From Gammaproteobacteria bacterium (GTDB taxonomy: Bacteria > Pseudomonadota > Gammaproteobacteria > Steroidobacterales > Steroidobacteraceae), in contig RGUL01000015.1 in the NCBI GenBank assembly GCA_010027845.1, positions 1-38,888 of the forward strand: a stretch of 38,888 nucleotides of DNA, given 5' to 3'. Within the stretch, counting starts at the first letter, position 1. The number at the start of each line of letters is the position of its first letter. The notes beneath the pieces are model-generated. The model worked only from the letters and a program-made list of their open reading frames with translations, was not told where the DNA came from and did not search any database. The translations under genes were made by a program, and so were the position numbers. Of the stretch, positions 1 through 7,972 are shown piece after piece.

Positions 1-102
1 CTGCTGGGCCTGCTGCGGTTGTGCGGCGGTCGTCGACGCTGCGATCGCGCCACCCAACAAAACCAAAAATGTCGTGACGACCCGCGAGCGGGTCAGCCGC
101 AT
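1..102 (-). CDS. N-terminal fragment of a secreted protein
   Basis: Only the first 34 codons lie in the window; the gene runs off the left edge. Reading the minus strand from the ATG at 102 gives a typical Sec signal peptide: a basic start (MRLTRSR), a hydrophobic core (TTFLVLLGGAIAA) and small residues before a Gln-rich mature start (AQPQQAQQ). Cleavage after TTA is plausible. The start lies inside the last codons of nrdJb, whose stop is at 93-95, so the two reading frames overlap by 10 nt, which suggests co-transcription. No clear Shine-Dalgarno is visible. The function cannot be told from so short a piece; a periplasmic or outer-membrane protein is the inference. Confidence 0.6.
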   Translation of the reverse strand, partial: MRLTRSRVVTTFLVLLGGAIAASTTAAQPQQAQQ

Positions 103-809
103 TTTGAATCGCCGCAATTGAGGCAAGTCATGCAGCCGTCCATCATCACGACCGCCGCGGTGCTGCACTTGCTGCACAACTGCGCGCCCTCCGGGAAGTG
201 CGACTTCGCGAACGCATCGGCCTGTTTGTTACGGGCTTCGAATTCCGCGCGCTTCTCGTCGACGAGTTTCTTTTGATGCTCGTCGAGTTCGGGGCGCGCC
301 ATCAAGCCGATGGTCTGCAGATGCTTTTCGATCACGTGGCCGAGCTCGGCGATGATCGACGGCATGAATTTTCCGCCGGGCTGCCAGTAGCCGCCGCGCG
401 GATCGAACACCGCCTTCAGCTCCTCGACCAAGAACGTGACGTCACCACCTTTGCGGAACACCGCGGAGATGATGCGCGTCAGCGCGACGATCCATTGATA
501 GTGATCGAGATTCTTCGAGTTGATGAACACCTCAAACGGCCGGCGCTGTTCGTGCTCGGTGCCCTCGTTGAGGATGATGTCGTTGATGGTGACATACATC
601 GCATGATCGGATACCGGGGTTTTGATTTTGTACGTCGAACCGATCAGCACCTCGGGGCGCTGCACCTCTTCGGTGAGCCGCACGACTTTACCGCCATAAC
701 TCGTCGGCAAATCGGCCACGTTGACGGGCGCGGCCGCCTGCGCCGCCTCGGCGCTCGGCTTTTGCACGCGGTACTTCGAAATCTTCTTGTCGATCTTGAT
801 GGCGGCCAT
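93..809 (-). CDS. nrdJb: Class II ribonucleotide reductase, C-terminal subunit NrdJb
   Basis: This 238-residue protein matches the detached C-terminal part of adenosylcobalamin-dependent ribonucleotide reductase, known in Pseudomonas as NrdJb. The TSCPD-like region holds the run KIKTPVSDHAMYVTIND and a segment around FRKGGDVTFLVEELKAVFDP. The extreme C-terminus is cysteine-rich: CSKC, then CMTC and CGDSKC. That layout fits a zinc site plus the mobile redox cysteines that re-reduce the active site after each turnover. It starts 13 nt after the nrdJa stop, so the two are almost certainly one transcript and act as one cytoplasmic enzyme making deoxyribonucleotides from ribonucleotides without needing oxygen. 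The start is an ATG (MAAIKIDKKISKY). Confidence 0.88.
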   Translation of the reverse strand: MAAIKIDKKISKYRVQKPSAEAAQAAAPVNVADLPTSYGGKVVRLTEEVQRPEVLIGSTYKIKTPVSDHAMYVTINDIILNEGTEHEQRRPFEVFINSKNLDHYQWIVALTRIISAVFRKGGDVTFLVEELKAVFDPRGGYWQPGGKFMPSIIAELGHVIEKHLQTIGLMARPELDEHQKKLVDEKRAEFEARNKQADAFAKSHFPEGAQLCSKCSTAAVVMMDGCMTCLNCGDSKCG

Positions 810-822
810 GACGAAACGAACC

Positions 823-2970
823 TCAAAACTTACCGTAGTAGCCTTCCTTCAAGGCATCGAAGAGATTGGCGGCGGAGTGCATCTCGCCGTCGTACTCGAT
901 TTCCTCGTCGCCCTTGACCGACACCTCGGTGCCGTCCTCGAGTGTGAACACGTAGGTGGTGTTCTTGAGGTCTTCTTCCTTGACGAGCACGCCCTGGAAG
1001 GCTTCGGGATTGAAGCGGAAGGTGGTGCAGCCCTTCAGACCCTTCTCGTGCGCGTAGAGGTAGATATCTTTGAACGCGTCGTAGTTGAAGTCGGTGGGCA
1101 CGTTGGCGGTCTTAGAAATCGACGAGTCGATCCACTTTTGCGAGGCCGCCTGGATGTCGACGTGCTCGGTCGGCGTGATGTCGTCGGCGGTGGTGAAGTA
1201 GTCGGGCAACTGCTCGGCCGGATTGCTCGAGTTCGGAATCGCGCGCCGATTCACGAGTTCGCGATAGGCGAGCAATTCGAAGGAGAACACGTCGACCTTT
1301 TCTTTGGACTTCTTGCCTTCGCGGATCACGTTACGGAAGTAGTGATGTGCGAACGAGGGCTCGATGCCGTTGCTGGCATTATTGGCGAGCGACAGCGAGA
1401 TCGTGCCCGTCGGTGCGATCGAGGTGTGGTGCGTGAACCGCCCACCGACCAACGCGAGTTGATCGACGAGTGCCGGGGCGACTGCCGCGACGCGTTGCAT
1501 GTAGCGACTGTAGCGTGCGTGCAGTACGCGACCCGGAATTTTACTGCCAACCTTCCAACCGTCGCGCGCCATCTCCGGACGCTTGCGCAGCATCTCGGCA
1601 GTGACCACGAACTCTTCGTTCATGATCGGCGCCGGGCCCTTCTCGCGTGCGAGATCGAGCGCGGCTTCCCAGCCGGCGACCGCCATTTCACGCGATACGT
1701 CTTCGGTGAATTGGATCGACTCGGGCGAACCGTATTTCATGCCGAGCAGCGTCATCGAACTGCCGAGACCCAAAAAGCCCATGCCGTGACGACGCTTGCG
1801 CAAAATCTCGTTGCGCTGCCCCTCGAGCGGCAGGCCGTTGATCTCGACCACGTTGTCGAGCATGCGCGTGAATACTTTGACGACCTCGCGATACTCTTCC
1901 CAATCAAACTGCGCATCGGCGGTGAACGGCTTGCGCACGAACCGCGTCAAGTTCACCGAGCCGAGCAGGCAAGAACCGTACGGCGGCAGCGGCTGCTCGC
2001 CGCAAGGATTGGTGGCGCGGATGTTCTCGCACCACCAGTTGTTGTTCATTTCATTGACGCGGTCGATGAGGATGAAACCGGGCTCGGCGAAATCGTAGGT
2101 GGACGACATGATGACGTCCCACATACGGCGCGCCGGCAGAGTTTTGTAGACCTTGCACGCCACGAGACCCGAGTCGTTGACCACCAAATTGTCGTTGTGC
2201 GGCCACTCGCGCCATACGTATTGACTCGGATCGTCGACGTTCGGTCGATCGGCCTCGAATTCTTTGCGCGAGATCGGGAACGCCAAACGCCACTCGGCAT
2301 CTTCGCGCACCGCCTGCATGAATTCGTCGGTGATGAGCAGCGAGAGATTGAACTGGCGCAGTCGACCGTTCTCACGCTTCGCTCGAATGAATTCCATGGC
2401 GTCGGGGTGACCGACGTCGAAGGTGCCCATCTGCGCACCGCGACGACCACCGGCGGACGACACCGTGAAGCACATCTTGTCGTAGATATCCATGAACGAC
2501 AGCGGGCCCGAGGTGTACGCACCGGCACCCGACACGTACGCGCCGCGCGGCCGCAGCGTCGAGAATTCGTAGCCGATGCCGCAGCCGGCCTTCAGCGTAA
2601 GACCCGCCTCGTGCACCTTGCCGAGGATGTCGTCCATGGAGTCGCGGATCGTGCCCGAGACCGTGCAGTTGATGGTCGAGGTCGCCGGCTTGTGCTCGAG
2701 CGCACCGGCGTTGGACGTGACGCGACCTGCGGGAATCGCCCCGCGGCGCAACGCCCAAAGAAAACGCTCGTTCCAATGCTCGCGCTGCGCCTCGGGCTCG
2801 ACATCGGCGAGTGCCCGGGCGACGCGTTTGTAGGTGTCGTCCATCGTCTTATCGACGGCGTCACCGCTCTTGGAAACCAGGCGGTATTTCTTTTCCCAAA
2901 TGTCGAGCGAGGCTTCTTGGAAAGGGATCGCATCGACGTCGTTCGTAACGAGCTTCACAACGCTATTCAT
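823..2970 (-). CDS. nrdJa: Adenosylcobalamin-dependent ribonucleoside reductase NrdJa (catalytic)
   Basis: This 715-residue catalytic subunit of a B12-dependent (class II) ribonucleotide reductase covers the alpha/beta barrel without the C-terminal redox tail, which is the separate nrdJb gene. The signature NPCGEQPL contains the Asn321, Cys323 and Glu325 used in radical chemistry; Cys323 should carry the thiyl radical formed from adenosylcobalamin. An earlier Cys in the segment STINCTVSGTI matches one of the redox cysteine pair. Near the end, HEKGLKGCTTFRF is also typical of the family. There is no N-terminal ATP-cone-like sequence, so activity control may be lacking. The ATG start lies about 190 nt downstream of a promoter and NrdR box on the same strand. 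Length agrees with Pseudomonas NrdJa. Confidence 0.93.
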   Translation of the reverse strand: MNSVVKLVTNDVDAIPFQEASLDIWEKKYRLVSKSGDAVDKTMDDTYKRVARALADVEPEAQREHWNERFLWALRRGAIPAGRVTSNAGALEHKPATSTINCTVSGTIRDSMDDILGKVHEAGLTLKAGCGIGYEFSTLRPRGAYVSGAGAYTSGPLSFMDIYDKMCFTVSSAGGRRGAQMGTFDVGHPDAMEFIRAKRENGRLRQFNLSLLITDEFMQAVREDAEWRLAFPISRKEFEADRPNVDDPSQYVWREWPHNDNLVVNDSGLVACKVYKTLPARRMWDVIMSSTYDFAEPGFILIDRVNEMNNNWWCENIRATNPCGEQPLPPYGSCLLGSVNLTRFVRKPFTADAQFDWEEYREVVKVFTRMLDNVVEINGLPLEGQRNEILRKRRHGMGFLGLGSSMTLLGMKYGSPESIQFTEDVSREMAVAGWEAALDLAREKGPAPIMNEEFVVTAEMLRKRPEMARDGWKVGSKIPGRVLHARYSRYMQRVAAVAPALVDQLALVGGRFTHHTSIAPTGTISLSLANNASNGIEPSFAHHYFRNVIREGKKSKEKVDVFSFELLAYRELVNRRAIPNSSNPAEQLPDYFTTADDITPTEHVDIQAASQKWIDSSISKTANVPTDFNYDAFKDIYLYAHEKGLKGCTTFRFNPEAFQGVLVKEEDLKNTTYVFTLEDGTEVSVKGDEEIEYDGEMHSAANLFDALKEGYYGKF

Positions 2971-3139
2971 CGCGGAATGTGGCTCCCCTCTAAAAATTCA
3001 ACAACCCTAAATTCGCGGGGAAAACCAATCAAAAAAAGCCTCGGGACGACCCGTCCACTGAGCCCTGATTGTCATCGGTTGAAAGCCGTCCACCGGCCTA
3101 CCCCAGCCCTTCGACCCCTTCGATCCGCGCGCAGCCCGC

Positions 3140-3155
3140 ACACAAGATGTTGTGT
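3140..3155 (-). promoter_or_regulatory. NrdR box at the nrdJ transcription start
   Basis: ACACAAGATGTTGTGT is a near-perfect 16-bp palindrome that fits the NrdR consensus (ACAC, AT-rich centre, GTGT). NrdR is the zinc-finger/ATP-cone repressor of ribonucleotide reductase genes. The site lies about 10 bp downstream of the predicted -10 box of the nrdJ promoter, so a bound repressor would cover the transcription start. Family knowledge supports the role; binding here is inferred. Confidence 0.75.
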
Positions 3156-3165
3156 CGACGCGGGA

Positions 3166-3194
3166 AGACTAAGCAGGGGCCGGGGGAGCGTCAA
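3166..3194 (-). promoter_or_regulatory. Sigma-70 promoter of nrdJa-nrdJb
   Basis: On the minus strand TTGACG (3194-3189, five of six consensus bases) is followed by a 17-nt spacer and TAGTCT (3171-3166, a weak -10). Transcription should start near 3159, directly before or within the NrdR box, leaving a leader of about 190 nt. Spacing and overlap with the operator make this a coherent repressible promoter. Confidence 0.5.
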
Positions 3195-3317
3195 GACTTT
3201 CTTGAGCGTTTCGAGCAGGAATATTAATCCATTTAAATCATGTGGTTATAAAACATCAGGCCGTCAAATCGCCGCCGGAACCGTGGCCGACCGCACACCC
3301 CTGCGGAAAGTCACTAC

Positions 3318-3333
3318 CCCCAAGATCTTGTGT
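3318..3333. promoter_or_regulatory. Second, partial NrdR-like palindrome
   Basis: CCCCAAGATCTTGTGT shares CAAGAT and TTGTGT with the box at 3140-3155; its core CAAGATCTTG is a perfect palindrome but the left arm lacks ACA. It lies 178 bp from the first box, close to an integral number of helical turns, whereas NrdR boxes are usually about three turns apart. It could be a distal site used with looping, or chance. Confidence 0.35.
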
Positions 3334-3450
3334 GGCGTCCCGTCCACACCGAATTCACAGGTTTTCCCCAAGCCGACCCCTTGACACCACCGCCGCACGC
3401 CGGTTCGGGACTTGAATTCCGTCCGGCGACCCGCAATTCCGGTTTCATTC

Positions 3451-3469
3451 GGGCGACGCAGGGTCGCCC
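3451..3469 (+). other. GC-rich hairpin in the hsp20 leader
   Basis: GGGCGAC and GTCGCCC form a perfect 7-bp stem with a 5-nt loop, ending 23 nt before the hsp20 ATG. It leaves the Shine-Dalgarno (CGGAG near 3480) free. It may stabilise the mRNA or form part of a larger leader fold; it is not a classical ROSE or fourU thermometer by eye. Confidence 0.4.
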
Positions 3470-3492
3470 ACCACGAATACGGAGATTGAACC

Positions 3493-3852
3493 ATGAGCCT
3501 GATCCGCTACGACTTTCGCCTCGTTCCCCAAGCTGCCGTGCGCGCCGCCGTGCAGACCGCAGCCGCTGCGGTGCCGCCCGTCGCCGTCGAAGAGGAAGCC
3601 GGTCGCTACGTGCTGCGCGCCGACCTGCCGGGCGTGCTGCCGAACGACATCGAAATAACCACCGAGGACGGCGTGTTGACCCTCAAGGCGACCCGTCGCA
3701 ATCCGGAGACGAACTACCTGCGCCGCTTCACCCTGCCCGAGGACGCCGCAAGCGATCAAATCACCGCCCGCAGCAGCCACGGCGTGCTCGAAATCACGGT
3801 CGCGAAACAACCCAAAATCGAGCCACGCCGCATCACCGTCGAAGCGGCTTGA
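3493..3852 (+). CDS. Small heat shock protein, Hsp20/alpha-crystallin family
   Basis: This 119-residue protein is a small ATP-independent chaperone that holds unfolding proteins in the cytoplasm. The alpha-crystallin domain runs from about residue 34 to 112: YVLRADLPGVLPNDIEIT, then DGVLTLKA, then the conserved RRFTLPEDA and the closing HGVLEITVAK. The N-terminal arm is short and rich in Ala/Val, and the C-terminal tail ends PRRITVEAA, so it is smaller than the usual 140-160 residues. The start has a good Shine-Dalgarno (CGGAG) about 9 nt upstream. Its stop codon overlaps the ATG of the next gene by one base (TGATG), suggesting translational coupling. A sigma-32 promoter is expected but I could not define one. 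Confidence 0.9.
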   Translation: MSLIRYDFRLVPQAAVRAAVQTAAAAVPPVAVEEEAGRYVLRADLPGVLPNDIEITTEDGVLTLKATRRNPETNYLRRFTLPEDAASDQITARSSHGVLEITVAKQPKIEPRRITVEAA

Positions 3853-4751
3853 TGAAGATCGCCATCCTAGGCGGTACCGGCTTCGTCGGAACGTCTTTGG
3901 TGACACGATGGGCGCGCGCAGGGCACGAGATCACTTTGCCCTCGCGCGACCCGTCGCGCGCCCGACATCTGGCGGTCTTGCCGACGGTGCGTGTCGTGCG
4001 CGCCGACGTGCACGACCCCGCGACGCTCGCACGTCTGTTTCGTAGCTGCGAAGTTGTCGTCAATCTGGTCGGCATCCTCAACGAGCGCGGTGACTCGGGC
4101 CGCGGCTTCCTGCGCGCGCATGCGGAACTGACTCGAAAGTCGATCGAGGCGGCGAGCGCCGCCAAAGTTTCACGATATCTGCACATGAGCGCGCTCGGCG
4201 CCGACGAGCATGGTCCGAGTCACTATCTGCGCTCCAAAGGACTGGCCGAGCGGCACGTGCGTGCGGCGCCGCTGACGCTCGACTGGACCATCATTCGACC
4301 ATCAGTGATTTTCGGCGCGCGCGACTCGCTCACCAATCGCTTCGCCGCGTTGCTGCGCCTGTCGCGCGGCATCATGCCGCTCGCCCGTGCCGGCGCACGC
4401 TTCGCACCGGTGTGGGTCGAGGACGTCGCCAGCGCCTTCGATCGCGCGCTGCACGGTGGCCCGACGAGCCGCGCGAGCTTCGATTTGTGCGGCCCCGAAA
4501 TCATGACGCTCGCCGATCTCGTGCGTTGCGTCGGCGAACTCGAGGGTGTACGAACGCACGTCATCCCGCTACCCGATGCCATCGGTCGTCTACAAGCGGC
4601 GATCATGGATTTCCTGCCCGGCAAGCCGTTCTCCCGCGACAACTTCCGTTCGCTGACCGTCGACAATATTTGCCGCGACGATGGCTGCACACGACTCGGC
4701 ATTCGTCCCGCTGCGCTGCGCGGTACCATGCGCGCATGGAAATCTGCCTAG
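3852..4751 (+). CDS. NDUFA9-like atypical short-chain dehydrogenase
   Basis: This 299-residue NAD(P)-binding protein belongs to the atypical short-chain dehydrogenase group that includes the mitochondrial complex I subunit NDUFA9. The Rossmann motif GGTGFVG sits at residues 7-13, an Asp-containing VRADVHD follows near residue 48, and VVNLVGI near residue 70 is typical of the family. The usual Tyr-x3-Lys is present as YLRSK near residue 124. In many beta- and gammaproteobacteria this family lies beside cca, as here. Substrate and partner are unknown; a link with ubiquinone or respiratory complex I is suggested only by homology. The start ATG overlaps the hsp20 stop, and the end overlaps the cca start by 16 nt. 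Confidence 0.8.
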   Translation: MKIAILGGTGFVGTSLVTRWARAGHEITLPSRDPSRARHLAVLPTVRVVRADVHDPATLARLFRSCEVVVNLVGILNERGDSGRGFLRAHAELTRKSIEAASAAKVSRYLHMSALGADEHGPSHYLRSKGLAERHVRAAPLTLDWTIIRPSVIFGARDSLTNRFAALLRLSRGIMPLARAGARFAPVWVEDVASAFDRALHGGPTSRASFDLCGPEIMTLADLVRCVGELEGVRTHVIPLPDAIGRLQAAIMDFLPGKPFSRDNFRSLTVDNICRDDGCTRLGIRPAALRGTMRAWKSA

Positions 4752-5965
4752 TCGGCGGCGCGGTACGCGACGAACTGCTCGGACGTCCGGTCAAAGAACG
4801 CGACTGGGTCGTCGTCGGTGCGACACCCGAAGATCTCGAAGCGCGTGGCTATCGCGCCGTGGGGCGCGACTTTCCCGTTTTTCTTCACCCCGAGACCAAC
4901 GAAGAACATGCACTCGCGCGACTCGAGCGGAAAGTCGCGCCGGGCTATCGCGGTTTCACCACCGACTTCGCGCCCAGCGTGACGCTGGAACAGGATCTCG
5001 CGCGCCGCGACCTCACGATCAACGCGATGGCGCGACGGGCCGACGGGACTTTGGTCGATCCGTACGGCGGCCGCGCCGATCTCGCCGCACGTGTGCTGCG
5101 CCACGTCTCGCCGGCGTTCGTCGAAGACCCAGTGCGCATCTTGCGCGTCGCGCGTTTCGCGGCGCGCTTCGCGCCGCTCGGCTTTCGCATCGCACCGGAA
5201 ACTTTGGCGCTCATGCGATCGATGGTCGACGCCGGCGAAGTCGATGCGCTCGTCGCCGAACGCGTGTGGCGCGAACTCGAGCGTGCACTCGATGAGCCCG
5301 CGCCGCGTGCGGCGCTCGAAACTCTGCGTGCCTGCGGGGCGCTGCGCGTGGTGTTACCCGAAGTCGATGCATTGTTCGGCGTACCGCAACGCGCGGAATG
5401 GCATCCAGAAATCGACACCGGTGAACATTTGTTATTGACGCTCGATGTCGCCGCCGCCCGCGCAGCGCCTAGCATCGTGCGCTATGCGTTACTCGCCCAC
5501 GATCTCGGCAAAGCACTCACGCCGCGCGACGAATGGCCGCGTCATCATGGCCACGAGACGCGTGGACTCACCGCCATCGAATCGTTGAGCGATCGACTTC
5601 GCGTGCCGCAAGAGCATCGCGAGCTCGCGTTGCTCGCCGGTCGCTTCCATACGCACGTGCATCGTGGTCTCGAATTACGCGCCAGCACCTTGCTCGAATT
5701 CTTCGAAGCGGCGGATGCGTTTCGTCGTCCGGCGCGCTTCGATGCGCTGCTCGAAACCTGCGAATGCGACGCGCGCGGCCGGCTCGGTTTAGAAACGCGC
5801 CCCTATCCGCAACGCGCACGCGTCGCGGCCGCGCACACCGCGGCGCTCGGCGTCACGCTCGATGCCGCCGAGCGTACCGGTCTCGCGGGCCCCGCCATCG
5901 GTGCACGCCTACGCCTCAAAAGACTCGCGGCGATCGAGACCGCCGCGCGCGGCGCCGCGTCATAG
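4736..5965 (+). CDS. cca: CCA-adding tRNA nucleotidyltransferase, multifunctional
   Basis: This 409-residue class II nucleotidyltransferase adds or repairs the 3' CCA of tRNAs. The head domain begins directly with VGGAVRDELLGRPVKERDWVVVG, including the GG and the catalytic D-x-D/E area, and continues with the RRDLTINAMA motif and a DP(Y/F)GG turn. The later VEDPVRILRVARFAARF is the conserved ATP/CTP-templating region. The C-terminal half has an HD domain (ALLAHDLGKALT, then HHGHE), as in the E. coli enzyme (412 residues), whose HD domain has phosphatase/phosphodiesterase activity. The chosen ATG lies inside the end of the preceding gene. The stop overlaps the convergent methyltransferase gene by 6 nt. 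Confidence 0.95.
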   Translation: MEICLVGGAVRDELLGRPVKERDWVVVGATPEDLEARGYRAVGRDFPVFLHPETNEEHALARLERKVAPGYRGFTTDFAPSVTLEQDLARRDLTINAMARRADGTLVDPYGGRADLAARVLRHVSPAFVEDPVRILRVARFAARFAPLGFRIAPETLALMRSMVDAGEVDALVAERVWRELERALDEPAPRAALETLRACGALRVVLPEVDALFGVPQRAEWHPEIDTGEHLLLTLDVAAARAAPSIVRYALLAHDLGKALTPRDEWPRHHGHETRGLTAIESLSDRLRVPQEHRELALLAGRFHTHVHRGLELRASTLLEFFEAADAFRRPARFDALLETCECDARGRLGLETRPYPQRARVAAAHTAALGVTLDAAERTGLAGPAIGARLRLKRLAAIETAARGAAS

Positions 5966-7168
5966 CGAGTGCGTCAAATCGGCGAACGCGAAGCCCGGCA
6001 GATCGATGTCGCAATCGCGGGTCAGCAACATGACTTTGACGGCCTCGCCCATCTCGCCCGGCATCAAAAGTTGGCGTGCGCCGTGTGCGATCGCAACCGA
6101 TTCCGATTCGTCGCGCGCGTCAGCCTGTGCCGCGGCCAGTTGCGCCTCGATACCACCGCCCAACAAAAACGCCGTCTGCGTCGTGAAGCCCGCGACCTCG
6201 AACCCCGCCCGGGTCGCACTCTCGGCGACGGCGGTGAAGTCGACCCAAGCCGTGACGTCGACGAGCCCCGGCCAAAGAAAAGGATCGTCGTGCGCCCGGT
6301 GTCGATAATGGCAACGCAGACTGCCCATAGTGCGCTCGGGGTGGAACAACTGCCGGCGCGGTAAACCGTAATCGGCGAGTAGTACCGTGCCACGGCGTAA
6401 CACCGCGCCCAAGGCCGCAAACCAGGCGTCGAAACCCGGATGGAATTCACCCCGATAACCGTCCGGCAAAGAAATGTCCGCGAGCGCAGCCTGCAGATAG
6501 CGCACGAACGCGTCATCACCCGCGCACGCACCGTCGGCCGGCCGCGCGCGCCACACGAGTCGGCCCGCCTCAAGCCCGACACCGAGTCGCCACGGCACAC
6601 CGTCGCGCATCAAAAATCGCTCGCAGGGCATCGCGTCGAGTAACTCGTTGCCGAACACCACGCCGGTGAAGGGTTGCGGCCAGGCGTCCGGCCACGTGCA
6701 GTCGATCACTTGCGCAGCCGGTGATGCTAGCAATCGTGCGCGCTGACGCGCCCGCATGTCGGCACTGGTGTCGAGCAAGGCATAACGCTCGAGCGGTGTG
6801 CCGAGCAGCGCGAAGATCTCGAGCGACTCGGCCGCAAAACTGCCGGTACCCGGGCCGATTTCGAGCAGCTCACCGCCGTGCACTCGCAAGCAAAGGTCGA
6901 GTTGGGTCGCGCAGGTTCGCGCGAACAGCCGCGACAACTCGGGCGCCGTGACGAAATCGCCCGCGGCACCGAATTTGCTTGCGCCGGCGCTGTAATAACC
7001 GAGTCCGGGAGCGTGCAGCACGCAATCGTGGTATTCGGCGAATGACCACCAGCCGCCGGCTGCGGCGATCGATTCGGAGACGTGCGCAAACACGCGCGCC
7101 GATTGCCGCGCCGCATCGACGTCGGGCGGCGGCAGATCGGACGTTGAGCCCGCACCCCCGCCCGTCAT
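5960..7168 (-). CDS. MidA/NDUFAF7-like SAM-dependent methyltransferase
   Basis: This 402-residue protein is a class I SAM-dependent methyltransferase of the MidA/NDUFAF7 (DUF185) family. An N-terminal segment with HAPGLGYYSAG and FVTAPELS, then a SAM site LLEIGPGTGSFA, then the family-specific VFGNELLDAMPCERF support this. Mitochondrial NDUFAF7 methylates an arginine of a complex I subunit; the bacterial substrate is not established. I chose the ATG at 7168. A further in-frame ATG at 7213 would place the start within the divergent reductase gene, whose ATG is at 7180, and would add a non-conserved tail. The short intergenic space means the promoters of both genes must overlap the coding sequences. 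Convergent with cca. Confidence 0.82.
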   Translation of the reverse strand: MTGGGAGSTSDLPPPDVDAARQSARVFAHVSESIAAAGGWWSFAEYHDCVLHAPGLGYYSAGASKFGAAGDFVTAPELSRLFARTCATQLDLCLRVHGGELLEIGPGTGSFAAESLEIFALLGTPLERYALLDTSADMRARQRARLLASPAAQVIDCTWPDAWPQPFTGVVFGNELLDAMPCERFLMRDGVPWRLGVGLEAGRLVWRARPADGACAGDDAFVRYLQAALADISLPDGYRGEFHPGFDAWFAALGAVLRRGTVLLADYGLPRRQLFHPERTMGSLRCHYRHRAHDDPFLWPGLVDVTAWVDFTAVAESATRAGFEVAGFTTQTAFLLGGGIEAQLAAAQADARDESESVAIAHGARQLLMPGEMGEAVKVMLLTRDCDIDLPGFAFADLTHSL

Positions 7169-7179
7169 ACTCTCACCCC

Positions 7180-7950
7180 ATGACAGCATCGATCGTCGAG
7201 AACCCGGCCCCACTCGCGGGCAAAGTCGCGTTGATCACCGGTGCGGCGCGCCGCGTTGGCGCAGCGATCGCACGACGCTTCCATGCCGCAGGCGCCGACG
7301 TGCTGGTGCACTGCAATCGCTCGCTCGACGAAGCCGAAAAATTGGTCGCGCAACTCGAAGCACGACGCGCCGGCAGTGCCGCTGCGGTGAGTCTCGATCT
7401 GCTCGACACCGCCAAGCTCGGGGTTTTGATCGAGACAGCGCAGCAACGTTTCGGTCGGCTCGACATTCTGGTTAATAATGCCTCGACCTTTTATCCGACG
7501 CCGATCGGCGAAATCACCGAGAAACATTGGGACGACCTGTTCGGCTCTAATTTGAAAGCGCCGTTGTTTTTGTCGCAGGCGGCTGCACCCGCCTTGCGCT
7601 TGGCGCGCGGCCTCATCATCAACATCGTCGACATTCACGGCATGCGTCCGCTGCGCCGTTATCCCGTATACGGCGCGGCCAAAGCCGGTCTGATCATGTT
7701 GACGCGTTCGCTCGCGCGCGAACTCGGACCGCAAGTGCGCGTCAACGGCATCGCACCGGGGCCAGTGATGTGGCCCGAAGACGGTATCGCCGATGCCGCG
7801 CTGCAACAAAAGATCGTCGAGCGTACCTTGTTGAAGCGCACCGGCTCCGCCGACGATATCGCCCGCACCGCGCTGTTCTTCGCCGCCGATGCGCCCTACG
7901 TCACCGGTCAAATATTGGCGGTCGACGGCGGTCGTAGCGTCGGCTGGTGA
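7180..7950 (+). CDS. Pteridine reductase (PTR1-type short-chain dehydrogenase)
   Basis: This 256-residue short-chain dehydrogenase starts with the cofactor motif TGAARRVG, the TGxxxRxG variant typical of pteridine reductases rather than ordinary family members. ILVNNASTF is the NNAS motif. In place of the usual catalytic Ser there is Asp (NIVDIHG), followed by Tyr and Lys in YGAAKAG; Asp-Tyr-Lys is the PTR1 catalytic set. The C-terminus VTGQILAVDGGRSVGW also fits. It probably reduces dihydropterins and dihydrofolate with NADPH in the cytoplasm. The neighbours folB and folK support a folate/pterin role. ATG at 7180 is the only sensible start. Confidence 0.85.
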   Translation: MTASIVENPAPLAGKVALITGAARRVGAAIARRFHAAGADVLVHCNRSLDEAEKLVAQLEARRAGSAAAVSLDLLDTAKLGVLIETAQQRFGRLDILVNNASTFYPTPIGEITEKHWDDLFGSNLKAPLFLSQAAAPALRLARGLIINIVDIHGMRPLRRYPVYGAAKAGLIMLTRSLARELGPQVRVNGIAPGPVMWPEDGIADAALQQKIVERTLLKRTGSADDIARTALFFAADAPYVTGQILAVDGGRSVGW

Positions 7951-7972
7951 TCGATGTCGCACGGCGTATCGC

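Larger units (their letters stand above)
2971..3492. other. 522-bp divergent control region between nrdJa and hsp20
   Basis: No convincing gene lies here; the open frames crossing it are not supported by start signals or recognisable protein sequence. It separates two divergent transcription units. It holds the nrdJ promoter (3166-3194, minus), a NrdR box (3140-3155), a second NrdR-like palindrome (3318-3333), an AT-rich island around 3220-3255 (unusual for this GC-rich window), a perfect TTGACA at 3381-3386 on the plus strand, and a GC-rich hairpin (3451-3469) in the hsp20 leader. I looked for a cobalamin riboswitch because nrdJ needs B12 and did not recognise one. Confidence 0.6.

Noticed and set aside
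721-3384. An 887-codon open frame on the plus strand opposite nrdJa/nrdJb
   Set aside because: It mirrors the real minus-strand genes codon for codon; its product is His/Arg/Val-rich with no recognisable domain. High GC with strong third-position bias makes such mirror frames common.
3381-3416. Sigma-32 promoter for hsp20 using TTGACA (3381) or CTTGAA (3411)
   Set aside because: Neither is followed by a convincing CCCCAT-type -10 at the proper distance, so I did not list it as a promoter.
2971-3492. A cobalamin riboswitch upstream of nrdJ
   Set aside because: I could not find a B12-box-like sequence or the expected folded core; the region shows a NrdR-type operator instead.
3330-3851. A longer N-terminus for the NDUFA9-like protein, running through hsp20
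   Set aside because: The Rossmann motif starts a few residues after the ATG at 3852, and the upstream part is an alternative frame of the clear hsp20 gene.
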